This document shows positions 21,801 through 29,900 of a stretch of DNA of 64,000 nt, piece by piece (positions within the stretch are counted from its first letter, which is position 1; each line of letters starts with the position of its first letter). The translations under genes were made by a program, and so were the position numbers. Origin of the DNA: Tribonema minus (lineage: Eukaryota; Sar; Xanthophyceae; Tribonematales; Tribonemataceae); NCBI GenBank assembly GCA_017506865.1, contig JAFCMP010000534.1, positions 612,397 through 676,396 of the forward strand, written 5' to 3'. The notes beneath the pieces are model-generated. The model was not told where the DNA came from, made no database searches, and saw nothing but the letters and a program-made list of their open reading frames with translations.

Positions 21801-22645
21801 TCTCCCTTGCCCCTGTTAGCAGCGTCAGCGCCGTCCGCTCGGGACGGTTCACTGCCATCGTCGCTGGGGGTCGTGGTGACCCCAGTGCTCGACGGCGCAG
21901 TATGAGACATCTGAATCGAGGCCGCCACGCCAACGCGGGGCGGGGCAACCTGGACCAAACGCCCTGCCTGCAAGTGCTGCACCAGCTGCACCTTCTCGAA
22001 CGCCTTGAGACGGCGCAGTGTATCTGCATCGCCAAGATCGCGATCCATGATTGCGTCGAGTTCTATGCGAGCAGTCTCCAAAGCGCTGAATCTCTGTGAG
22101 TACGCGCAGCGGTCAACTTCTACCTGCTCCATGCTCGCCTTAAGACGTGGAAGCTGGTACGTGATCGCATAGAGGTCCGTCTTGTACATTGTACGTTCAG
22201 GGGAACCCTCCTTGCTAGCATCGTGCAGGCCACGCAACACCTTCGCCTGGGCGTCAAGGTCCTGGAAACGTTCTTGCAGCTGTACCTCGTCTGCAGACAG
22301 TCTCGCCGAGGCAGATGCCCCGGACTTGTGCGAGGCCGCCAACAGCTCGAGCAGCCGGGTATAACGGGCTCTGGATACGGTTAGACCGGCACCAGTCTCA
22401 CCCGCATCAGAGCTGGCGTCGTCACCGGCGCCAGCGCATATCTCGTCGTCGAGCTCCGCCTCTCGCTCGCTACCGCCAACGGCCGGCGCAGGAGGGGTTG
22501 CGGGCTCCTTTGACGACTTGGACTTCTTCGCGGGCTTCTCCGGCTTGTCAGCCGGTGCCGCATCAGCCTTGCCCTTACTCCCCTTTCTTTTCGTGGAGGA
22601 GTCCGAGTCTGCACATGGAACAGGATCATGTGTTGAGTCTCTCAA
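15806..22645 (-). CDS. Gag - C5-DNA methyltransferase - protease - integrase - chromodomain polyprotein
   Basis: 2,279 codons in one frame. Residues 1-100: charged, Lys/Asp-rich. About 280-470: Gag-like helical region (LPSESPGELALRVRNMV). 500-535: basic coiled segment. C568-x2-C571-x12-H584-x5-C590: a zinc finger in place of the usual CCHC knuckle. 811-1115: cytosine-C5 methyltransferase. About 1315-1425: aspartic protease with D1326-P-G and ILGSDFF. 1630-1670: HHCC zinc finger (H1630, H1637, C1667, C1670). 1698-1794: integrase DDE core with D1698, D1758 and E1794, spaced 59 and 35. 1925-1935: GPF/Y-type motif. 1997-2035: chromodomain-like. About 2080-2132: Tudor/agenet-like (WRVRYEDGDWEDF). 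No RT or RNase H lies between protease and integrase: residues 1430-1620 are the usual post-protease spacer. The first codon of the open frame is TTG with a TGA four codons upstream, and the first ATG is residue 153. Initiation is therefore non-AUG, spliced from the leader, or the N-terminus is shorter. Confidence 0.93.
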   Translation of the reverse strand: MRDSTHDPVPCADSDSSTKRKGSKGKADAAPADKPEKPAKKSKSSKEPATPPAPAVGGSEREAELDDEICAGAGDDASSDAGETGAGLTVSRARYTRLLELLAASHKSGASASARLSADEVQLQERFQDLDAQAKVLRGLHDASKEGSPERTMYKTDLYAITYQLPRLKASMEQVEVDRCAYSQRFSALETARIELDAIMDRDLGDADTLRRLKAFEKVQLVQHLQAGRLVQVAPPRVGVAASIQMSHTAPSSTGVTTTPSDDGSEPSRADGADAANRGKGDVYAKAGRIAGVADLSSRVGVCVTRLDSLTAALRSMAEDVKVHALSVAIKASKDKPLLSTVRLLSLEVGGKRKGWEQLTYAERCAAIIEHFNSEAAQEKVYNSLLQARRLPSESPGELALRVRNMVVQAGGSESSREFSEKLHYLRLISSKERTAARVALGRGWQDAGLASIQEHIERTWNGKAHAASKGGPTSQDGSDRESLRDDASQASDAPRQTPSASQIARKERALADKERRLAKKEKALEVRAAAVAAKSAPAAAPARRGPPAPEHDNSGMVQFNPRSHWVCFDCQTTLPRGIAVDMHRNTPNCPAFDPSRRPRAAPYGGPRGEPRGAPPAHQANQYTRYGPRPPFPPPAAMPQAPVVAAAAAAAAPTPAEADEYHKMMAFVAWQRAQGESTSLARARAALSGGGTSGARAAVELEHAFGQRDMCVSASIATSPRERAPGHNDAVLLAMLHPSLPSVPSLAEVSQSTADANMQLEGDSANDTPPSNTGSPHTVTIPNASESPVCATAVTQDPDAGMPVAGAARHVTHASICCGIGGWDEGLKQASVAGLVVDTQLAVDKCPRVCEAYHELHPGTHKVLNACLSDDAVAIALAELDPDLTTMSPPCTDYANGSGVEGAAAEVTIMAARLIVRAKLRCCVIENVVSMLSSKAWARAQALLLAHGYCLYVSKLKGSDFSIACHRRRVYVVIARAGVGVTTAMARFGALINAIQRSSLPMSVRRVLRCPERCFFWKSRVKGTKSVYDADDCMPSPVRRNPGKPPVDLADYVADDEHDAGPVQNARVLSLREMAVLLTFTRDLPCKATIEDMKLWLVNLVMPRMAFHIAVGLVGSGMLDLQVGAPCPRGVRLDHDPSAPPPEWMLPGSEDYMHVAETPTEQGKVQARVAAITARYSAWQYAVTPDMICAEGLNTGPWSCTALNDSCNDSDSDVDEVEEEELVQSHPSGSSQGAYASEDEHHFDDTVHEATRRRGLGNPRVSAVAAKLHDEASRSQAAEVDPASVRPGETVVLPSGQPSKQRFARLKARVQHQRGFKERDFVSLLDPGAEAGIMAKATADELSPGTTCPLEKGDHSVIELADSRTQVKIVGALHLTLRFGNKLVRHKFYIVDLAITTILGSDFFGMYKTLFDYEDLTYQPLGSDGPKLKMLGSEAAHGTVWQGAKTAGAVKISPKVPAPPAHRAVCLVNDILIPAHTEVNVEVALHPPVKGLSPYSAVIQPAMSQTMLKLQERGVKAAMSVDIVGAHNPVRARMVNFSDQPVLMARNTFIGEARPASPEDIIELEDASATKLEQQLLQVAAHLMVNRDWYCHEEDGLLVHLATSHPKRGMVLRQWFVPAALRPLVLRLGHDDATAGHAGASATYVRLFERFYWPRISSDVHTYVTSCMSCLQRKKATTGKAKMMLTLPTRMFQRAHTDITMTSVVSSEGHIGLLTVIEARSGFCWLMPIKNKDMHTVARLLYKVILEMGSMLEELVSDQGKEFLNIVVRDLCSIFRIMKIDTSAYHPQANGVAERQNERIMAILTAWVDKTQQNWHEGVEAVQFALRSTPREETGLSPFYCVYGREPSLPFETFPDEVHGGDSHSEIERKRVNLKMAQKVIDEAYGIKARRVDKANEAVKRAMKVKVGDLVMIKQKPAKGRSRKLDPKFIGPWVVAEETGGSGLSFSCRMMGRRVRRTRAHVTNMKPFHLRPSVMELDNPYAVLNEEDIKQLPKDGWLERLVDRRYNPNGSWDYRWLLRDGTLSTWKTEDDALEVAMPWTLDTFHALYELKHANDMPAYATRIPREDRRVSTKEAALALFPRGTKVVREERGALKQQVKYLWGTITGYLAPYWRVRYEDGDWEDFTKRQLQCAIALAEATQQRAKDLGVTVSSPKVVQEMCPGIPPDFGATYHGQTVRVKSATGWSRAVLKEYLPRAGKYTFRVHYNGHPVTRLITVRLRPDYYSTAVTSEQAEADPMSSWNLLLTTVAEEVPLGQESGQGGSDSYSGDDMDLSDGDVR
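16250..16657 (-). other. Chromodomain and Tudor-like tail of the polyprotein
   Basis: Residues 1997-2035 read WLERLVDRRYNPNGSWDYRW, then a Trp-Lys-Thr-Glu-Asp run. This matches the chromodomain pattern of a hydrophobic start, a YxVxW-like strand and a tWEp-like turn. Residues about 2080-2132 have a GTITGYLAPYWRVRYEDGD core resembling Tudor/agenet-type folds. In chromoviruses an integrase-fused chromodomain targets integration to marked heterochromatin. Here that would place a methyltransferase-encoding element in silent chromatin. The Tudor-like label is weaker than the chromodomain label. Confidence 0.6.
17096..17773 (-). other. Integrase zinc finger and DDE catalytic core
   Basis: Residues 1625-1850 of the polyprotein. 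The HHCC finger uses H1630/H1637/C1667/C1670. The catalytic triad is D1698 (AHTDIT), D1758 (VSDQGKEF) and E1794 (NGVAERQN), a canonical D-x59-D-x35-E arrangement. All key residues are present, so strand transfer is predicted to work. Confidence 0.92.
18371..18703 (-). other. Retroviral-type aspartic protease domain
   Basis: Residues about 1315-1425. The active-site loop reads LLDPGAEAG (D1326), with Pro where most retropepsins have Ser or Thr. The C-terminal flap-side strand ends ILGSDFFG, the conserved ILGxDFL of Gypsy proteases. It is predicted to mature the polyprotein. The Pro substitution might lower activity but also occurs in some retrotransposon proteases. Confidence 0.82.
19301..20215 (-). 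other. C5-cytosine DNA methyltransferase domain inside the retrotransposon polyprotein
   Basis: Residues 811-1115 contain the DNMT motifs in order. Motif I (SAM binding): CCGIGGWDEG, 817-826. Motif II region: LAVDKCPRVCEAYHELHPG. Motif IV: MSPPCTDYANG with catalytic C891. Motif VI: IENV at 925-928. Motif VIII: HRRRVYVV at 966-973. Motif IX: LSLREMAVLLTF, R1072/E1073. Motif X: LVNLVMPRMAFHIA. Every catalytic residue is present. The Gly of the motif X GN pair is Val. The target-recognition interval between motifs VIII and IX is only about 100 residues, as in compact bacterial and DNMT2-size enzymes, and there are no extra reader domains. The domain sits between Gag and protease and has its own expanse of low-complexity linker on both sides. 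Predicted to methylate cytosines in DNA; target site unknown. Confidence 0.93.
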
Positions 22646-23760
22646 ATATACCCCTCACCATCCAACAATAAGATATCCATCAGCCTGGGAGAACAAAAAT
22701 TATTATAGTACTCATCAAGAGAGCCTCTCTTGGAACATGGGATGTCCCTGTGCGCTCGCCCGTGCAATTAGCCAGCCCGGGACGTGCACAGAACACACCG
22801 GCACTCCCATGAGATGCATGTGGTTGCCAATCATAGCCACGCAAGTCAGTAGAACCACGGGCTCCCGCAACCGTGTCAACCGCGGCATGCTATGTCTCAA
22901 TGCATTTGATTCTAGTGCGGCAGCGGCAGAGCAGAGTTACTGTTGTTGCTGCGCAAGCACCATATGCACACCTGTTTATCGTCGTAGTTAACGCTGTTGC
23001 CTAGCTGATTGTGGCCTGCACCAATCCAACACCTCCGGTATGCAACCGTTACCTAAGTTGCTCTGGGTAGCAACTTCAAGCGAGCGTCGACGCATTCGCA
23101 AGACGAACTGTGATCATCAGCTCGATTACACCATCATCAGATGGTGCCGAGAAACAAAGGGTGGGGGGTGATGGGTAACCTCGCAAGCCCACTAATGCCC
23201 GTGCAAGTCAGTACGGGAGAACCCGTACCGCAGCTTTCGACAGTCAGCCTCATCATCTCAATTACACAGCGTTAACAGCCGACGTCATGCGAAGCAACTA
23301 CGGGTGTGTGAGCCGCTGCTAAGCATGATTCCTCCGACACAGGCACTGGAGCTAGGGCGGCTCACGCAGCATAAAAGCACTGCTGCTCAGTGTTCACTTG
23401 GTAGCGACAGCTGGCACAACCAAGCAAAGGATGCGGCATGCAGGCGCATATTTACAATGTGCATGCACACCGACCCCTGCGCTAAATTCCTCCTCGTAGC
23501 TGCCTCCAGTTAGTACGAGCGGTAACCAACACTCAGCGCGTCCGCCTCGCGAAGGGCCGATACTGAATGATTGGACGATTTCCTATTCAGTCAATTGGCC
23601 TACGTTAAGGAGCGGGAAAGCAACGTTGGCGCTCCAGAGCACGTGTTGATGAGGGCAAGCGAGGGCTAACGATACGATATTTAAGGAGCACGTGTAGCTT
23701 GGTTCGTCAGGGCCCGCCAGAGCGAAGCAAGGGGTGGGTAAGGACTGTCTGTAGGTGCCA
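22646..23760 (-). other. 5' leader of the retrotransposon
   Basis: 1.1 kb between the 5' LTR and the polyprotein. I find no long reading frame and no RT motif in any frame. A possible splice donor (GGATG followed by GTGAGG) ends near 22666, right beside the open frame, and could matter for start selection. Such a leader probably holds packaging signals. Confidence 0.6.
23743..23760 (-). promoter_or_regulatory. Putative tRNA primer-binding site
   Basis: TGGCACCTACAGACAGTC directly follows the 5' LTR on the element's coding strand. It begins with TGG, the complement of the tRNA CCA end. I cannot assign the primer tRNA. Confidence 0.6.
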
Positions 23761-24115
23761 TGAAACAAAGTTGGGGTTATATTTGTTATGTTAAGCCTGT
23801 CTTACTTGTAGATGGGGCAGCGTTGGCTTGGGCTGATCTAGAAGGGTCCATGATGGTTGATGGTTGTTGGCTTCAGTTGTCTCTATCCTGGAGCCGTGGT
23901 GTCCTAGCTGACTGACAAGAACCGAGGCCTTGCAAGCACAACCCTTCATCTGGGGAGACTCAAGGGTCTCACCGGTTAAGGGGTTTTCCTGCAATGTTCC
24001 CCTAGTTCGAACCAATTGCCCTGGGCCCTAATAACGGCCGAATATAATAGAGTTGAAACATCATAAGCCAGAAGGCTACATAAATAGTTTACTTTACATA
24101 CAGCTGCCCGTGTCA
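23761..24115 (-). repeat. 5' LTR of the methyltransferase retrotransposon
   Basis: 355 bp with one difference from the 3' LTR. It carries a TATTATATTC sequence on the element strand (about 24046-24055) that may serve as the TATA element of the U3 promoter. The flank is AACA at 24116-24119. Confidence 0.95.
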
Positions 24116-24119
24116 AACA

Positions 24120-25567
24120 TATACTTGAACGCACCTGTAGTAATGGAGATTCTTCTGTTCCAGCATCCCCCCCCAAGATACCACGGGACAAAGAAACAAA
24201 CCTTGCAGTCATGCCCGTGCACGCCTGCAGTGCCACTGCAGAGCTGGTTTTTCTGCAGAGCAGCTGAAGCCACCTTTCAAGAATGACGTGCAGGGTGCTG
24301 CAGGGCACAACTTTGAGAACGCAACAGTGGATCACAGGCAATCACACAGTCACTGATAGCGAGAAGAGCGTATTGACGCAAAGACAGTTGCTGCGTTAGA
24401 GATCTGGTCGTGTGCCACACGCAATACACTGCCATATACACATCAACCGCTTGGCATACTCACTCTCGCCTGTGGACACGACACAACCATGTGACCGAAC
24501 AGCAGCTGTGTGTGTGTGCGCTCTGCTATGCCTCATCCCCTGTGCAGTCCTTGAAGGAGTCTTTGCATGGGCCACAGAAAGTATTGATGATCATCGTACG
24601 CCCGTACGGTATGTAGCTGGCGGTGTACCTGTGGCAGGCCGAAAACAGTAGAAGCAACCCATGTAACCAGTATCTCGGGGTACAAGATCACTTGCGTCCA
24701 GAGCCGGGCTAGTAGTGTGTGCATGTATATAACAGCACAAACTGACTGAGCACACAAGCTTGATCATGGGCGTCTGCAAATGGTCATCACTTGCTACTTA
24801 GCGAGACGTGTCAACTCCATAACAACACAGATTGTGCTTCATGCCCACAAGGCGTTCTGAAGCAGCTCGACAGCTGAAGTCGTTTTGCATGCAGAGGCAC
24901 TGCGACGACACCAGTATCTTAACTAGGTGTCATACTTGAAGTTTGCGGGAGGTGTCGCAGTGCACCTCAAAAGCACAACGCTCTTTTCAGAGCGACATTG
25001 CATTGGGGATATTTCGCACCTGATAGTTCAGAAGCATGCAGATATAGTCAGACACAAGTCTTTTGCTGCTTGAGAGAGAGCACCTTTTCATGCGGCAACA
25101 GGATGTGCCCTTCTTTGTCCCGATGAAGTCATATGTACACACAACAGGCAGCACACATTGAGATATGGCATGAGCTGCAAACCTCAGCCACCGCTGCCTC
25201 CATGTGCTGCAGCATAATACCGTTATGTTTCCAGCTACATAGTCACAACGTGACAAACACTCACGCGCCCCCTGCGCCACTTCAACTGGCACTGCAGCCA
25301 CAATGTGTTGTTGCAATCAGGATCTGATGCCTGCAGGTAGCTCTGAGAACGTAGCTGACTGTCACGGATGCGCGCTGGTCAACAGCAGCGCTTTGGACAC
25401 GAAAGTCCGAATCACACGTCGTTATGCATGCTATCACTCTACACATGCCACTGTGGACCGAATTCCACTAAACCTGATCTAATCGTAGTAAGCCTATTTT
25501 TGAGTGCCATCAGTGAGGGTGACATGGTGCTAGCATCGCATCACTGTGACTTGACGCATTGACTCAC
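24120..25567. other. Stretch without a firm gene; possible SFT2 3' exon
   Basis: No recognisable coding sequence, apart from a possible terminal exon of the SFT2 gene at 25018-24987 (minus). This follows an acceptor (ACTATCAG) and encodes VRNIPNAMSL and a stop, which resembles the SYIPYAR end of SFT2 proteins. The direct join to the upstream exon is out of phase, so a tiny intervening exon would be needed. Confidence 0.35.
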
Positions 25568-26143
25568 CAGACAGCAGCGATGCACTGGATGACCAGCAGC
25601 ACCAGCACAATCGCCACAAACGCCCCCGCCACCGCCGCGATGAACACCACCAGCAGCATCACCAGATAGAAGATGGCCGCAAAGCGCCTGTTCTTGTGGA
25701 ACATTTTCTTGCAATGGCTCTTGGGGCCAATCAAAAAACCCGTCCCGGACAGCGCAATCAGGTTCCCCAGCACGTAGAGCACCGCAAAACCCCTGATGCC
25801 CGCTGGCCCCCCTCCAATCAGCAGCAGCGTGCCGACAAACGACAGTATGTAGCCCACTATCATTGTGGTCACAAAGCCGATGACCCGTTGCTGGTAAGTA
25901 AGAGTTGGGCAGCAGGCGCACATGTCATCCGCGTTGAAGCCTCCCTCATTGGCAGGTGCGGTGTTGCGAAAGCCCGGCACGGATATGTCCGGCCATCCCC
26001 CCATTCCCCCTGAGCTGGGCATTCTGCCAGTTGCACCTGCTTCCTGTTGTGACAGGAATGGGGGATTGTGTCTTGCTGTAGAACCGCTAGCACCCCCCGA
26101 CAACGTCCGATGAGCTCTGTTGGTCAATTCAATATGGCAACAC
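25568..26143 (-). CDS. SFT2-family vesicle transport membrane protein, main exon
   Basis: One long exon bounded by an acceptor (TTGTTCTCAG) and a GTGAGT donor. The N-terminal half is a Ser/Gly-rich cytosolic tail with PSSGGMGGWPDI. Then comes CPTLTYQQRVIGFVTTMIVG and four hydrophobic spans including FAVLYVLGNLIALSGTGFLI, followed by GPKSHCKKMFHKNRRFAAIF. This is the SFT2/Got1-like signature (Y-x-LGN-hhALs-tFLhGP-x-KxMF). In yeast and mammals SFT2 proteins act in Golgi-endosome vesicle fusion. The frame is open upstream without an ATG before the acceptor, so a 5' exon is missing. A donor at 26213 (GATG then GTAAGC) or 26521 could belong to it. The last ~10 residues, normally WYxLSYIPYAR, lie in a further exon. 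Confidence 0.85.
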
Positions 26144-26667
26144 CTGAGAACAAACAGGAGGCACAGTCACAGTCAAGATGTGTGTGAGCAGATCCATGAC
26201 AAGCAACAGTCAAGCTTACCATCAGCTACGATGTTGTACGCAGTGAGCACACAAAACATCATCAGTGTTGGCGATGCATGCAATATTGTAAACAGGGTTG
26301 GTAATGCATGCAACGACACGCATTTTGACTGCAGCTGTCGCAGTTGATGCAGCCGTTGCAGTATGGAGGTGCAAGCTCCACACATGCGTATTGAACGACA
26401 AAGCAGTCTACGCAGCAATAGCTGTTAGTGCGAATCAATAAATGTGTCCGACCAGCACTCAAGCAGAGAAAGTACGGCATCTGAAAGCCAAGATAGCGAG
26501 CTGGCGGCGAAAGCGGACTCACCGTTGTTCGCCTGCAACAGCCCTTGCAGTGCTCAGTGCTGCACCGTCAAGCGACAGATGATGCTGGCTCGCTCTTCCT
26601 GTTGCTGCACCAGCCACTGTCTGCTGTAAGCACGCTAGCTTCACTTAGAGAGCACCGTTTTGCAAAA

Positions 26668-26787
26668 ATGGGGCGCAAACTTCACGTTGGTCGAAGGACG
26701 CCGGTGCCGTTTTGCACAACAGCAAAGCCTGGTGTTGGCGCAAAGGTGTTCTTGGAAGGAGGGAGTCCTACGGTTGCAGGCGCAGTG
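26668..26787 (+). CDS. Possible first exon upstream of the ankyrin gene
   Basis: ATG at 26668 opens 40 codons (MGRKLHVGRRTPVPFC through GGSPTVAGAV), ending at a good GTGAGT donor. Phase 0 joining to the next acceptor (26929) meets a TGA before the ankyrin frame. It therefore needs another exon between them, or it is the 5' leader or a separate small gene. Confidence 0.35.
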
Positions 26788-26948
26788 GTGAGTGTTATCA
26801 GCCTGCTCTTTCAGCCTTCAGGCCACCTTGCTGCAATGCAGTGTCTAGACGCGTCCCCTCACAAGGCCTCCCAGGTGGCTCCTGCCTCGCTTTGATGGCG
26901 CATGCCGTTGTGACTTTGCTCTTGACAGGCGGCGGCAGCGCAGGCATC

Positions 26949-29900
26949 ATGAACAAGACACACTGCGACCTGATTGCAGCAGCCTACAAGGGCCGGCTGG
27001 AGGATGTCAAGAGACTAGTCAGCAAGGAGGGCTGCGACTGCGACAAGCCGGACAGCTTCAAAGGCAGCACGGCTCTGCACTGGGCCTGTCGTGGCGGAAA
27101 GCTCGAGGTGGCGCAATGGCTGGTGGAGGAAGCAGGTGCTGACCCGGCTGCACGCAATCAGGTTCGCCAACAAACGAAACGTGCTACGTGCTCACGCAGA
27201 CTTTTTCCCGTGTGCTGCACGTACTCAACACCTTGACTCGATGATCAATCGAGCTGTTGGTGTCCACGCTGTTGTTGCAGAAATCTCAGCGACTTCGCAT
27301 CACTGAAGTCACGAGCCAAGCTGTCCCACCTGCGATTGTAGAAGTTAAATTGAAGGCAAATGGCGGTTGCATGCCAATGCTATCTATACCTTATGTTGTC
27401 AACTCATGAAATGTGCGCAAGTGTCAACTTGCGATGCATGCTCAGCTGGTAGACGTACGCTGATTGAAAGGGCTGCGTCTGCAGCATCAGCGTACATGTA
27501 CATGTACATACAGATGCTGTTCTAGTTCCATTACAGATGGCTTCCTAGTTCCATTGGTTTATCAGAAGTCCTGTCGTGCAGACTACGTCGTACCATTCTT
27601 CTGTGCGATATTTCTCTCAACGCTGCGCAAGTTGTTGTTGCCTGACTATTGATGCTCCTTTCATGCACAACCACTACTGCAGGATGGCCGTACGCCTCTG
27701 TTCTTTGCGTGCGACGGCTGTCACGAAAGCGTTGTTAAGTGGCTGGTGGGATCATGCGGAGCGGACGTGAACTCTAAGGATGACATTGATGGACAGACGC
27801 CACTGCACAGGTACTTGGTTGAAGTGCATGGCCGCCCACAACCTGTTGTGTGAAACTGTCGTTATGCACGCCTTGACTTAGGGTTAGAGTTAGGGTTAGG
27901 CGCTAGTGCAGAGACGCGTCAAAACACTCTTTACCTGATCACAATAACAAAAATGAGAGGCAGAATGACAGGATCTGATGCGCTACATGCCACCATGAGC
28001 AGGGAAGCTGCCCATAACAGCAGGTGACTTTCAGGGTGCTCTTGCTCTGCAGCTGCTCATTGCGCTGCTTATCGCCGAGTAGCGGTCCCACCAGAGTTTT
28101 TGTTGCACTTTATGCTAGACAAAGCTGGCTTACACATCAGCCAGCAATGACCACTGGTGTCATGGTGGTACATGTGTCAGGCCATTTTTGGCTAGACATG
28201 CAATTGGTGAAGGTGGTAGCGTGGTGTCAGCGCACGGTTTTCATTCTTAGGGCTAGGGTTAGCGGTGCCCGCATGCACAAACATCCGCTAGCATTGCAAG
28301 TAGTTGCAAGAATGCTGACAACCATGATGTAATCATAAATGCCTACTGAAGAACTTTGCATGTCCGCTGGAGGGACAGTAAGACAGATTGACTGACTGCT
28401 GTGTCACTTGCTTCGGCAGGCTGTGCAGTGCGGGGCTGGTGAGGGGCTTGCCAGCTGTCACAGGAGTGCTGTCGTATCTGATCAAGTGAGTGCATGTACC
28501 ATGAAAAGTGTTGTGTCATCTCAACCACCGACAACGCATTCATGCATACATGTTCTGTCCCTACTACCAGACCTCCTGAGTGTTGCAGCTCAGTTAGGGT
28601 AGAAGCTTGTGCCGGTCTATGTGCATGCAGTCAGAATGTCTGTGCGCCCATGGGCATCTTTGAGCAAGATCTGACTAGGTACAGGGACTGATTGGGTCCC
28701 ATCAGTGATGGTTGGTATTAGTGCACAGTGAAATTACATTGACGGGGGAAACGGTTACCGTAGGCAGTGTTGTCTTGTTTCGGATGTTTGCCTTGGGCTA
28801 TCATTCATCATTACAGCTTGGTTATAATCTATTATATGTTTGAGCTGTGTTGTTGCGTGATCTTGCAGTATCAGACAATCCTCTCACTGCATGGCAAGAA
28901 AAGTGTGTGTGCAAGCTGGACATTTGCTCATCCTTCGTTGTCTGCACGCTGCAGGGATGGGCGAGCAAATGTGTATGTCACTGACAACGGCGGGAAGACA
29001 CCTGAGCATGTGAGTTTGACCTCTCACCGTGACGTCTGGATCAGACAGAGGATGCATGTTGTACTTGTCGGCTTTTGGTGTGTTTCACTAAAACTTCAAG
29101 TCTTGCTGCCCCCCCCCCCCCCCCCGCCGAGCAAGCGTCAAAGTATTCACACTATGCACAAAGCCGTTAGAGTGTGTGAAGGTGCGTCTACAGCATAACA
29201 GGCGGCCCCCTTAGTGCAGCAGGTGCTGGCAGCAGTCTTCGCCATATTTGACACGACCGTTGGAGTGAGTGGCATTCAAATCACTAGTGCAGAGTTCAAC
29301 AACAAGAGCTACTTCAAAGTAATGCTACCTAGAGCGTGCTCTGATGGCCTGTTTGACACTGACTTCTGGCCATACTGCAATGATCATGCCCAGTTGATGT
29401 TTCCTCCCAACTGTAACTTGTTGTTAACAACAGCAGCCCCAAACATACACCTCTTTCAGCCACTTGCTTATGATTGCATGCCGCTGCCATTGCACTTGCT
29501 GATAAACATGACCTGTGTGATGTGACGTGAATCCGTGTTGTGTCAACTGCTGGACGCACCAGGTATCGGAGCGTGTGCCGCTGGGGGAATGGAAGGGAAA
29601 GAACCTGGGCATAGCAGACATGCTCAAAGCAGCTAGGGCGCCGGAGCCGGAGCCTGACTTTGACATTTCATGTAAGTGCTCAAACCAAAGCTGCTGAGCT
29701 ACTCCCGACACTCGAGTCAGATGTACGCATCTTTGACGCCTAATCAAGCTTGTGCAATGCAATGGAAAATATTGCATCAGTCGCCCATTTCACAGCAAAT
29801 TTCTAACCGGTTGCCAGTGCTCCTGTGTGGAGTTTATGGTGCGTCATGTACCTCCCGATTGTGCCTCAGGAGCCGCGCAGGCAGCAATGCACAGTCGGGC

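Larger units (their letters stand above)
15198..24115 (-). mobile_element. Ty3/Gypsy-like LTR retrotransposon carrying a C5-DNA methyltransferase and lacking RT
   Basis: An 8.9-kb element with 355-bp direct terminal repeats beginning TG and ending CA, one mismatch between them (15338 versus 23901), and the 4-bp duplication AACA on both flanks (15194-15197, 24116-24119). A polypurine tract abuts the 3' LTR and a TGG-initial primer-binding site follows the 5' LTR. The single polyprotein runs on the minus strand. An order with protease before integrase, an H2C2 zinc finger, a GPF-type tail and a chromodomain places it near Ty3/Gypsy chromoviruses. Reverse transcriptase and RNase H are absent, so it should be non-autonomous for cDNA synthesis. 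The near-identical LTRs nevertheless show recent mobility. The insertion falls between genes. Confidence 0.93.
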
